Shown here piece by piece: positions 10,296 through 19,750 of a DNA stretch of 64,000 nucleotides. Below the pieces are notes generated by a model that was given only the letters and a program-made list of their open reading frames with translations, ran no database searches and was not told where the DNA came from. Position 1 is the stretch's first letter; every line of letters starts with the position of its first letter. The DNA comes from Odiellus spinosus (lineage: Eukaryota; Arthropoda; Arachnida; Opiliones; Phalangiidae): NCBI GenBank assembly GCA_963920705.1, contig OY987233.1, positions 5,198,001-5,262,000 of the forward strand, given 5' to 3'. The position numbers were made by a program, and so were the translations under genes.

Positions 10296-11712
10296 AGAAA
10301 AGTCCAGAAAGGTCTAAAAAATTCTAGAAAGGTCTAAAAAATCCTAGAAAGGTCTAAAAAATCCTAGAAAGGTCTAAAAAATCCTAGAAAGGTCTAAAAA
10401 ATCCTAGAAAGGTCTAAAAAATCCTAGAAAGGTCTAAAAAATCCTAGAAAGGTCTAAAAAATCCTAGAAAGGTCTAAAAAATCCTAGAAAGGTCTAAAAA
10501 ATCCTAGAAAGGTCTAAAAAATCCTAGAAATGTCTAAAAAATCCTAGAAAGGTCTAAAAAATCCTAGAAAGGTCTAAAAAATCCTAGAAAGGTCTAAAAA
10601 ATCCTAGAAAGGTCTAAAAAATCCTAGAAAGGTCTAAAAAATCCTAGAAAGGTCTAAAAAATCCTAGAAAGGTCTAAAAAATCCTAGAAAGGTCTAAAAA
10701 ATCCTAGAAAGGTCTAAAAAATCCTAGAAAGGTCTAAAAAATCCTAGAAAGGTCTAAAAAATCCTAGAAAGGTCTAAAAAATCCTAGAAAGGTCTAAAAA
10801 GGTCTAAAAAATTCTAGAAAGGTCTAAAAAATTCTAGAAAGGTTTAAAAAATTCTAGAAAGTTTTAAAAAATTCTAGAAAGTTTTAAAAAATTCTAGAAA
10901 GTTTTAAAAAATTCTAGAAAGTTTTAAAAAATTCTAGAAAGTTTTAAAAAATTCTAGAAAGTTTTAAAAAATTCTAGAAAGTTTTAAAAAATTCTAGAAA
11001 GTTTTAAAAAATTCTAAAAATGTCTAAAATGTCTAAAAGTTCTGGAGAGGTCTAAAAAATTCTGGAGAGGTCTAAAAAATTCTGGAGAGGTCTAAAAAAT
11101 TCTGGAGAGGTCTAAAAAATTCTGGAGAGGTCTAAAAAATTCTGGAGAGGTCTAAAAAATTCTGGAGAGGTCTAAAAAATTCTGGAGAGGTCTAAAAAAT
11201 TCTGGAGAGGTCTAAAAAATTCTGGAGAGGTCTAAAAAATTCTGGAGAGGTCTAAAAAATTCTGGAGAGGTCTAAAAAATTCTGGAGAGGTCTAAAAAAT
11301 TCTGGAGAGCTCTAAAAAAATTCTGGAGAGCTCTAAAAAAATTCTGGAGAGCTCTAAAAAAATTCTGGAGAGCTCTAAAAAAATTCTGGAGAGCTCTAAA
11401 AAAATTCTGGAGAGCTCTAAAAAAATTCTGGAGAGCTCTAAAAAAATTCTGGAGAGCTCTAAAAAAATTCTGGAGAGCTCTAAAAAAATTCTGGAGAGCT
11501 CTAAAAAAATTCTGGAGAGCTCTAAAAAAATTCTGGAGAGCTCTAAAAAAATTCTGGAGAGCTCTAAAAAAATTCTGGAGAGCTCTAAAAAAATTCTGGA
11601 GAGCTCTAAAAAAATTCTGGAGAGCTCTAAAAAAATTCTGGAGAGGTATAGGAAGGTCTAAAAAATTCTGGAGTTGTCTAGAAAGGTCTGGAAATTCTAG
11701 AAAAATCTAAAA
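10296..11712. repeat. 20/21-bp minisatellite with four homogeneous blocks
   Basis: About 70 tandem units in successive blocks. (1) About 10331-10800: 20-bp ATCCTAGAAAGGTCTAAAAA, essentially identical. (2) 10801-11035: ATTCTAGAAAGTTTTAAAAA. (3) 11036-11305: TCTGGAGAGGTCTAAAAAAT. (4) About 11306-11650: a 21-bp version with GAGAGCTCT and one extra A. The flanks are degenerate units. Homogeneity within blocks and sharp borders show successive local expansions of different variants. Confidence 0.97.
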
Positions 11713-12621
11713 CATATCTAGAAAAACCTGAAAATTTTCAGCTTCAAAATCGAATTTTATTTTTCCTGAGTTATCTTTTGAGCAGAAACTCAAGTTTCTT
11801 TTTGGATTTAACTGCGTCTATCCCTTTAATAAGGTTTTAAAATGACACGCTACTAACCCTTGAATAATAAAATGGAATTTTAAATTAGTTTATAACGAAA
11901 TCTCGGTCTCATTATAACGATTAGGTTCTACTAGGGCTATATTTTAATTGGATTTCCACTCGAAATTAGTTTTATTAATTAATAATAGTAGTACTTACCT
12001 AGAGAGTTAATTAATGGGTTGGTTTTGCAGTCCAAACGTTCATGTAGTAGACTACCTCGTTTCAATGGTTCACCTTTTTCTGCAAAACAGTAAAAATAAT
12101 TTTTATTATTACCATTTCTCTTCCACGGGTTTCATTCATATTTCATCAGACTTTGCATTAAGCTTAGTTATTAACAACGGATGCCCCGAAGACACGATCG
12201 AATTAATTATTCAGAGAAAACACGGAGAGATAAAAGAAATTTTTGCCATCTCGCTTCAGTATGTTGCCTGTAATTACTTTCGTTTTTTTATTAAAAGGTA
12301 TCTTTTAGTTTCGTCCCAACCCAAATACGGAAATAAATTTAAAACTAAATTACTAAAGATTTGGAAATTAAATGAATCTCGTAGTTTTAAAAATTTCATT
12401 ATTTTAAATGCTTATTCGAACAATTTATTTTTAAAAATGTTGTATTTAGCAAAGTTCAAACCAAAGTCTATTTTAGGTCTGTAGTAATTTTCATTTGAAT
12501 CTGATTACTAGGTTTTTTATATTTAGGTAACTTTAATGTTTAAACTTTAACAAGAATAATTATTGATTAGCATATTTAATTTCATTGAATCCTTTTGTAA
12601 AAGATAGAATTTAATTCTAAC
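11713..12621. other. AT-rich region holding the longest open frame
   Basis: No repeat family recognised. It contains the 156-codon frame listed separately. The remainder has only short frames. Confidence 0.4.
12014..12484 (+). other. Longest open frame (156 codons), probably not a gene
   Basis: An uninterrupted ATG-to-stop frame of 156 codons, the longest in the window. The product is rich in Phe, Leu, Lys, Asn and Ile, as expected from AT-rich codons. Its second half is basic (KRYLL.., KFKTKLLKIWKL). No domain, signal peptide or catalytic motif is recognisable. CTTACCT just upstream (about 11994) is a donor-like site on the opposite strand. No initiation context or polyadenylation evidence points to expression. 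It could be an eroded exon or transposon fragment, but chance is more likely. Confidence 0.15.
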
Positions 12622-12905
12622 CTATTTAGGGCAACTGATCAAAGCTATTTAGCGCAAAGGATCGAAAGAATTTAGAGCAAAGGATCGAAACTATTTAGCG
12701 CACAGGATCTAAACTATTTAGGGCAAAGGATCGAAACTATTTAGCGCAAAGGATCGAAGCTATTTAGCGCAAAGGATCGAAACTATTTAGCGCAAAGGAT
12801 CGAAACTATTTAGCGCAAAGGATCGAACCTCTTTAGCGAAATTGATCGAACCTTTTTAGCGCGAATGATCAAACCTATCTAGCGCAAATGATCAAACATA
12901 TTAAG
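12622..12905. repeat. 23-bp minisatellite
   Basis: About twelve units of ACTATTTAGCGCAAAGGATC followed by GAA. The first few have AGGGCAA and ACTGATCAAAG variants, and the last few drift to CCTTTTTAGCGCGAATGATC. The array decays on both sides. Confidence 0.92.
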
Positions 12906-13680
12906 TGCAAACAATCGAATTTAATTTCATCATCTCAGATTGCAAAATAACTAATTTCATCGAATTGCATTGGAAACTTTAATTTCATCGAAATAAATTG
13001 TATTGCAAAAGATAGAATTTCCTTTAATCGAAATGCAAAGGTTTTCATCGAATCAAAGTGAAAATTATCGAATTTCAATTTGTTAAAAATGTGTAATAAA
13101 TTAAAATATTAGGTCGAATAAGATTTTCGATAAAATGGGAAAGAATTACGTACGAATGAGATCAGTAAAAGTTACATTCGTTCGAATATGATTTCGGTCC
13201 AATTGGCCTGAGGCGTCTTATACGGAGTTTCGATCGCGCCGAACATTCTAATTGATATATATGAATAACATTCATTATATTCCAACTTGTATAGACAGTG
13301 AACGCAAAACTAGGCTATACCTTGATATAAGTAAATCACTCGCAGAGATACGTAATTAATTGCCTTTGTGCCTACTACGATTTCCTAGTGGAAATAATTA
13401 CGAAGGGAAATAAATTTTTTGGAAATAGTCACGTTCATATGAAAAGTTCCTAATTAAGGTCGGGGCTTTTCCGAGAGTTTCTCATCATTTGTTCAATAAG
13501 AACTGTTTAACGCGAAGTTGCTTCGTTTAAACTTTATCTGTTAATTAGAACTAATAAGCAATTCTAATTAATACTATTTAATTGATATAAAGGCCTTAAG
13601 ATAATTTCAAAGCTGGTCACGCGGATATTCTGTATAATACGCTTTATTATTAGCGCCTTTAGAATCTTCATTCAAAGGGC
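12906..13680. other. Degenerate TTTCATCGAA-rich spacer
   Basis: From 12906 to about 13070 the motif TTTCATCGAA and similar AAATGCAA/ATCGAAT words recur irregularly, probably a decayed extension of the neighbouring minisatellite. The rest is low-copy AT-rich DNA without frames. Confidence 0.4.
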
Positions 13681-13709
13681 TAGACACGTTTTTGGTGTTT
13701 AAATTAATT
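13681..13709 (+). mobile_element. Kol-A fragment (29 bp)
   Basis: The internal Kol-A arm segment AGACACGTTTTTGGTGTTTA followed by AATTAATT, abruptly joined to a MITE-G end. Probably the remainder of a Kol-A copy broken by MITE-G; a Kol-A terminus lies at 15049-15097. Confidence 0.65.
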
Positions 13710-13710
13710 G

Positions 13711-14201
13711 GAGCTCGAAATTCGTATAATTTTTATTAATTGGATAAAATAAAGTCGAGTTAACTTATTCGAAGATAAAGTAAAAAAACATAATCCGTAT
13801 CCGTTTTTATCCAAAAATGGCCTAATCTTTCAATATTATCCGCGTTATACGTTCGGATAAAAAAATTCAAAATTTATTTTCTTGAAAAATAATGAATAAA
13901 AAGATGATTTAAAATCATAGTTTCGTTGTTTTATTTATATTCTTCGAATTAAAAGTCTATTTGGAATATTTTTCTTATATTTTAGACTAATTCTGGAAAC
14001 GCGAATTTTCTTATCCATCGTTATACGTTTGAAAACGAGTAATTTGTTCGTAGATAAAGAGCCAAACGCTTATCTTCGGGTAAACCTTATATGTTTAACA
14101 ATTATACAAATTTCATTTTTAGTTGCAAACAATTTATCCGAAAATAAAATATCTGAAAATATATGAATAACAGAAGATAATGGATATCCGATTCCGAGCT
14201 C
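13711..14201 (-). mobile_element. MITE-G, inverted partner of the copy at 14561
   Basis: Ends GAGCTCGAAATTC (13711) and GGATATCCGATTCCGAGCTC (14201), followed by TA. Internal landmarks are TTTATCCAAAAATGG, GCGTTATACGTTCGGATAA, AGTTTCGTTGTTTTATTTA, CTGGAAACGCGAATTTTC and CTTCGGGTAAACC. About 490 bp. TA at the junction fits a TA target duplication. Confidence 0.85.
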
Positions 14202-14560
14202 TAGAATTAACATCTGTCCATAATCATACGTTACTAACCCTTAATTACTAGCGATGAGATGAGATATTCTAAGAAATGACTCATACATATTATTACACTT
14301 TAATTGGGATTAGTCTCGCTATAATTATACGTTTGTTTCTGCCTTGATAATTAATTAGCATTACTTGGGAATGGATTGTGCAAGACCTTGTAAACTTATA
14401 CTAGACACCCACATATACAAAGATTTTAAATTCTATTTAGAGCTTTGAAATGAGTACATCATTCATTTGGTTAATTAGATAAAAAAAAAACAAAGACTAA
14501 TTTGAAAGCTACATGCTTAGATATATTTTTAAACTAGACCTAGAGATTGAACAACAAGTA
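14202..14560. other. Spacer between inverted MITE-G copies
   Basis: 359 bp without a repeat match. It would be the loop if the two MITE-G copies paired. Confidence 0.5.
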
Positions 14561-15041
14561 GAGCTCGGAATCGGATGTCCATTATCTTCTGTTATTCGTA
14601 TATTTTCAGATATTTTATTTTCGGATAAATTGTTCGTAACTAAAACAATGAAATTTCTATATTCGTATTTTGTTAAACGTATAAGGTTTACCCGAAGTTA
14701 AGCGTGTGGCGCTTTATCTACGAACAAATTACTCGTATTCAAACGTGTAACGATGGATAAGAAACATTCACGTTTCCAGAATTTGTCTAAAATATAAGAA
14801 AAATATTTCAAATTGACTTTTAATTCGAAGGATATAAATAAAACGACGAAACTAAGATTTTAAATCATCATTTGATTCGTTATTTTTCAGGAAAATAAAT
14901 TTTGAATTTTTTTATCCGAACGCGGATAATATTCTAATATAATTCCATTTTTGGATAAAAGCGGATATCGTTTTTTTTTTTTTTTTTTTTTTTTTTAACT
15001 TCATCTTCGAATACGTTAACTCGAATGAAAAATAGTCTAAC
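14561..15041 (+). mobile_element. MITE-G, right end lost
   Basis: Begins TA-GAGCTCGGAATCGGATG and mirrors the copy at 13711 through CCATTATCTTCTGTTATTCG, TTACCCGAAG, CGTTTCCAGAAT, ACGACGAAACTAAG and TTTATCCGAACGCGGATAA. It contains a T26 run near 14970-14996 and stops after CGTTAACTCGAATGAAAAAT. The 62-codon frame at 14513 is spurious. Confidence 0.85.
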
Positions 15042-15048
15042 AGATTTT

Positions 15049-15097
15049 TGTCATAAAATAAATTCAAAATTTGTTTTAGCTCCAAGTTTCCCTTTAA
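15049..15097 (+). mobile_element. Kol-A right terminus fragment
   Basis: AATAAATTCAAAATTTG followed by TAGCTCCAAGTTTCCCT and TTAA at 15094-15097. Only the terminal ~45 bp of Kol-A remains. Confidence 0.75.
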
Positions 15098-15531
15098 TTT
15101 GGTTTATTTATATTTATTTCTGCATAAAATAACATTTTTATTTTGACAAAAAGCAAATGCAGGCAGGTACGTAAGCGCTTGTTTTGGATTAATATTCCAA
15201 GTGATTAAATAAAAATATTTTCATTAAATATTTCCCGCATACCCCGGAATGAATTCCAGTACATTGTTTTTGATTAACCGCTTGGAAAAACTATAGTAAA
15301 TCATTTTTTCCAAAAACAAAAATTCCCCGTAGGAACTCGGGCAACAAAAAAATGGTGCAATTTATGTCGTTAGGCGGCGCTAGCGGGCGTGATGATTTAA
15401 GAAATAACTAATTGAAGCCAATATTTTTACGGGTAAACCGTGTCTCTATTCGTTCTCGTTTAATGACTTCATAGGCGACACTATTAAAGGAGCAAGGATA
15501 GAAAACATTTCTTGAAATGGGTTTAATTATA
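15098..15531. other. Low-copy spacer
   Basis: No window-internal repeat match and no frame of note. Confidence 0.4.
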
Positions 15532-15674
15532 GTGAGGCTGTCTAGGATTTTTCATGAACTCCAAATGTAAATTGAGTAGCATTTTCGTAAAGATCGTTTA
15601 AAAACGATTCAAAATATATATACATATGTCATAGAACAAAATTACCGCGACAGTAAAAATACATATTTTACATA
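15532..15674 (-). mobile_element. MITE-F terminal fragment, reverse
   Basis: Starts GTGAGGCTGTC, then TTTTTCATGAACTCCAAATG, GATCGTTTAAAAACGATTC, ACATATGTCATAGAAC and ACAGTAAAAATACATATTTT. It is cut off exactly where MITE-C begins, so C appears to have inserted into or next to F. Confidence 0.8.
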
Positions 15675-15972
15675 AGCCGCGTTCATATACTAAGCCTTGG
15701 AATCGATTTAAACCGTTTCAAAACGTCTTGCTGGAGTCCTGTGAACGGGATACTGTCTTTACTCGAATCTATTTGATTCGATTTCTCGATACTGCTTCGG
15801 GAACCAGTTTCATACCGATTCGGTTTCAACAGCCAATAGATGAAGTTACGATAAATCGATTTATAAAGATAACGCGGGAACACGTGACGCTTAAAACGAT
15901 TCTTGACGATTTGAATATCGGTTTGATTTTACCGTTTCGAACCGATTAAGAAATGCTAGTGTGACCGTGGCT
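15675..15972 (-). mobile_element. MITE-C full copy, reverse
   Basis: Begins AGCCGCGTTCATATACTAAG and ends TGCTAGTGTGACCGTGGCT. Internal landmarks are GATTCGATTTCTCGATACTG, CTTCGGGAACCAGTTTC, CCGATTCGGTTTCAACAGCC and AACACGTGACGCTTAAAACG. Ends are imperfect inverted repeats, with ATA on each side. The overlapping 66- and 73-codon frames come from its ATCGATTT-rich sequence and are not genes. Confidence 0.88.
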
Positions 15973-15999
15973 ATAGAATGTCTTCAAATTGAAGGATTA

Positions 16000-16247
16000 T
16001 CGACCAATCGAATATTATTGGAGATCTCGTCTTAACGGCGGGCCTTTGTTCATTGGTCGCTGACCCTTCAATCTGAAGTAATTCATTATCTCCATGAATC
16101 CAGCTAAGCCTATTTTCCGGGTAAGTTTTAAATTTATTTCTAGTTCTATATTTGTTTGTTTTTTTTTTTTACTGGAGGATTAGGCCTTTAAGCGATAAAG
16201 AATCGATAAAAAAAATCACTTGTAGTTAGGTTGCATTATCTCTTTAA
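16000..16247 (+). mobile_element. Kol-B right half
   Basis: Starts in the Kol-B centre (GACCAATCGAATATTATTGG), continues through GGCGGGCCTTTG, CATGAATCCAGCTAAGCC, GGGTAAGTTTTAAATTTATT and GATTAGGCC, and ends GTTGCATTATCTCT-TTAA. The left half is missing. Confidence 0.85.
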
Positions 16248-16697
16248 AAAGTTCAAGAAAATTATAAAATTTTCTATCAAAATACCAAACTTGTCTGTCA
16301 GCCTTTAATTTTTTTTGACAAGGTAAAAAATTCTTGTCACGTCATGATATGACTATAGAAGCCGACACGCGGGGTCCATAACCCCCTGAGATATGGCTTT
16401 CACCGCCAAGCAAAACTAAGATCTATATAAGTATAGGGTATTAGACTGTATAGAGGAAGCCAAAACCTAGGAGTAACAAAAAATCAAAGAGAGTGGAATA
16501 TATTTTCTTTTATAATAGAGTCACATTTTGATTCGAAACATGTACAAATAATTTCTAAAAACGATAAAGAAACCTAGTAACTTGTTATTTTAATGGTTTA
16601 GGAGCTTCTCGTTAATTTATAGTTGATTAATCAAGTTTTAATTTGAGTCGGTTAAGCCTAACTCCATTTTACACAAAGCATATTTCCCAAGGCTGTC
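16248..16697. other. Low-copy spacer
   Basis: Contains a locally GC-richer stretch near 16355-16420. No frame or repeat match. Confidence 0.4.
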
Positions 16698-16773
16698 GGT
16701 TTCACTTTACATTTCAATCTTAATCGATTGAATCGGTAAAATCAAACCGATATTCAAATCGTCAGGAATCGTT

Positions 16774-17619
16774 TTAAAGGAATGGTGCGGTGTTAAAATA
16801 TTTTTGCTGCAAACCCTTTAGTTAAACTCAAAACCAATTTTTCAAGTGTTAAAAAAAATGAAAATTAAGTATATTTTTAAATAAACAATTAAAACAAATT
16901 ACATTGAGGGCACATAGGCGCCCGTATGAAGCTTTCCTGTAAAGCAAGAGCGCATTCGACACGTCACTCCAAGGTTTTTATTTCGGCAATAATCTGATTG
17001 GCCAAAGTAACTTGGCTCAGCTTTTACTCAATGGTAAAGTTGACTACTACGCGCTTGAACGTTAAATCGACGACAGGTTATAACGGCAGTGCTCGCCAGT
17101 CTAACGAACGGGACGCCGACTGAAGGAGCATCTAACCCCGGTAAGCCGTAGCCTAGGCCTAACTCCGTCGGCGATTCGGACTCTCGGAGAGTATCGTCAT
17201 GCCGCGAATAGATCCGTTTGAAGTTGAACCAGTGTACCGTATAAAAACTTAGTCCAAACCGAGAACTAAAATTTTTGCATTCTTTTATAATACAACTTGG
17301 CATTTTGAACTTTCTTTAAAACAACACCGATTAAAAAACGAAGGATTCTAGACTTTACTGTCTCAGACTCTCTCCCTTCGGAGTCTCATTTCATTGGTTT
17401 ATAAGTTATTTCTATTGGCCTATCAGATTGCTAGCCTGGCCAAGCACGACAGAGAAGTTTAGAATTAGGGGAAAAAGGGCCACGTCCATACTAAATTTAT
17501 TTTTAACTATAAAATTATTATTATTATTAAAAATTAATTTTGAGTTATAAATTTCTGTTGCCAAGAGTGCTATTGACCCTTAGAGGCAAAAAAACTTTAT
17601 GAGTGAACCATTCCTTTAA
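16774..17619 (-). mobile_element. 838-bp TTAA element (Kolobok/T2-like) with a THAP-like remnant
   Basis: Inserted in MITE-C with TTAA at 16774-16777 and 17616-17619. Termini AGGAATGGT...ACCATTCCT are perfect 9-bp inverted repeats. TTAA-AGGRR is the published hallmark of Kolobok T2-type MITEs. The interior is not palindromic, unlike Kol-A and Kol-B, and includes CpG-rich sequence (17030-17220). It carries the start of a reading frame resembling a THAP finger on the minus strand. Probably an internally deleted derivative of a larger autonomous element. Confidence 0.75.
17028..17303 (-). pseudogene. Broken reading frame with THAP-like first residues
   Basis: A 91-codon minus-strand frame inside the 838-bp element. 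Residues 1-21 read MPSCIIKECKNFSSRFGLSF-: Met-Pro, a C-x4-C pair (Cys4, Cys9), then a Gly-hydrophobic-Ser-Phe stretch, as in the N-terminus of THAP zinc fingers. From about residue 22 the similarity stops: there is no Phe-Pro after the first pair and no later Cys-x2-His or AVPTIF-like box. It may be a first exon, or a frame broken by deletion. THAP domains occur in P-type and, as I recall, Kolobok transposases, which would fit the TTAA ends. The assignment rests on about 20 residues. Confidence 0.3.
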
Positions 17620-17829
17620 GCGTCGCGTGTTCACGCATTATCTTTATAAATCGATTTATCCCTGCAGCTTCATCTATCGGTTGTTGAAACCGAATCGGTA
17701 TGAAACTGGTTCCCGAAGCAGTTTCGAGAAATCGAATCAAATCGATTCGAGAATAGACGGTTTCCCGTTCACACGACTCTAGCGAAACGTTTTTGTTTAA
17801 ATCGATTCCAAGGCCTAGTATGAACGCGG

Positions 17830-18220
17830 TTATTATTTTTCATAAGTAATAAGTAGCCTATAAGATAAAGTTATGTCGTAGGTTTTGACGCGACGCATTT
17901 GACCCCGATTCGGAGCTGTAGCTAATAAAGATTCCTTTGGGTAAGGCTATTCGCCTAACAGTTGATAATGGTGTAATATACATTGCAGGCCAATAAGCGA
18001 ACTCCAAATTCCTTTGGCTCGTGTTGTATTAAAAGCGCAGTTCTTGTTCAGATACTCGGTAGCCGGCGAGCGGTGCTCGCTGCTCTAATGTATTATTAAA
18101 GGATTTATTTGGAGTATATGAGCGTCCTTAAGCCCCCAACGTCTCGTATTAAGAGAGAATATAAACGAAAATAATCATTTTTTATCCCGCGCGGTTTACT
18201 ACAATCCCAAATAATGGAAA
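17830..18220. other. Low-copy spacer
   Basis: No frame. AGCCGGCGAGCGGTGCTCGC near 18061 is locally GC-rich and weakly self-complementary. No family match. Confidence 0.4.
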
Positions 18221-19195
18221 ATATTTTTTTTAGTATAATTTGGTTGGAAAAAGGTTGGAAAGAATTTGGAATGAGGTTGAAAAATGTTTGGAAAGTCATG
18301 AAAGAGGTTGGAAAATGTTCAATTAAGGTTGGAAATGGTAGGAATTAGGTTGGAAAATGGCTGAAAATATTGAATGAAATTATAAGGGTTGGAAAATGAT
18401 TTAAAGAGTTTGGAATAATTTTTAAAAATGTAGGAAAGGCTTGAAAGAGGCTGGAAAATATTCAATTAAGGTTGTGAAATGGTAGGTATTAGGTTGGAAA
18501 ATCGAATAAATTTATTTTCATTATTATTATCACGGAAAATATGATTAAAAGGTTAATAATTAATTAATGTACGAAGATAACACGTGATTAGGTAAAATAA
18601 AAATTGATTTTATTTATAAAATTGACTGAGAGACAGTTTCAAACCGTGGTTGGTTGAATTAATTAATTTTTAACCTTTTAAGGTTGGAAAATGCTTAAAG
18701 ATATCGTATATAATAAATAATTAAGGATGGATAATTTGAATAATATTTGGAAGAGGTTGGAATAATTTTAATAATAATTGGAAGAGGTTGAAATAATTTG
18801 AATAATGGTTGGAAAACCGTTGGAAGCTAGAGGTTGGAATAAGGTTGGGAAAGGCTTGAAAGAGGTTGGAAAAGGTTGAAAAAAAGGTTGGGAAAAGGTA
18901 GGAATTACATTGGAGAATGGTTGAAAGAGGTTGACATAATTTTATTTTGAAAATCATTGAAAGAGGTTGGGATAAGGTTCGATCAGGCGTTGGGAAAAGG
19001 TTTAAGATCGAGCCTGGAAAAAGGTTTGAATAAAGTTGGAAAAGATTTGGAAACGGTTGGAAAAAGATTTCAATAAGGCTAGAAAATATTGCAAGATGTT
19101 GAAATTAAAAAGGTTGAATCTTAGGCTCGAAAAGGCTTGAAAGAGGTTGAAATAAGGTTTGGAAATGACAGGAATAAGGTCGGAAAATTATTGAA
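18221..19195. repeat. Degenerate GGTTGGAAAA tract
   Basis: Irregular repetition of GGTTGGAAAAG, GGTTGAAAGAG and GGTTGGAATAAG words, 10-20 bp apart, in two parts (18221-18500 and 18680-19195) separated by about 180 bp of AT-rich DNA. One strand is strongly purine-rich. No fixed period remains, so this is an old minisatellite. The minus-strand frames at 18105-18299 and 18721-18957 (Pro, Phe, Asn and Gln rich) are translations of the repeat. Confidence 0.85.
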
Positions 19196-19750
19196 ATCAT
19201 TGGTGTATTTAGGAGAGCTAATGAGATAACGTGTCGATTTGACTGTTTTTTAAGTAGCGTACAATTTTTTCATAATTATATAATATGGATAGAATGAAAA
19301 CCAAGCTAAAAAAAAAAGAATTCTCAAATAATTCGTTCATGTCTAAGACAAAAAAACCCATCAATTCTTGTTACTCTTAATTCCTGTTCAAAGTGGGTTT
19401 ATCTTCCCTTTAAGGACATCATCCATTATTAAAATGGAGTAGCGGACCTCGTGCTGGGCTAAACGCCAGTGGCGGAGGCAATCGCCAAAAAGTCCTTTCG
19501 GTATAGATGTCGGTATATTGCTACTTAGTTTAATTAACGTCGCCTCTCTAACGCCAACGTCAACTAATAGCCCAAATTATTTATAATATTTTCCCGCTGT
19601 AGATCTTAAGTTCTTAACGCTATTTTTACCAGTTGACTAAACCCTCGAGAAATACGCCAGCTCGAAAACATTAAATCTTTACGCCGGGAAAATACAACGA
19701 TGTTTCTCGGGTTTGTTTGAAATGAAAAGCTTTCAACGATTTTTTAAATA
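19196..19750. other. Spacer before the satellite array
   Basis: Low-copy sequence with a GC-richer patch near 19440-19500. No credible frame. The satellite begins at a partial monomer at 19751. Confidence 0.4.

Larger units (their letters stand above)
16698..17829 (+). mobile_element. MITE-C copy split by a TTAA element
   Basis: The left part (16698-16777) has AATCGGTAAAATCAAACCGA and GTCAGGAATCGTTTTAA. The right part (17616-17829) continues without loss at AAGCGTCGCGTGTTCACGC and ends CCTAGTATGAACGCGG. Removing 16778-17619 restores a continuous MITE-C, so the insertion is clean. Confidence 0.88.

Noticed and set aside
10296-11712. CRISPR-like regular array
   Set aside because: Units are contiguous 20-21-bp repeats with no unique spacers, in clearly eukaryotic DNA.
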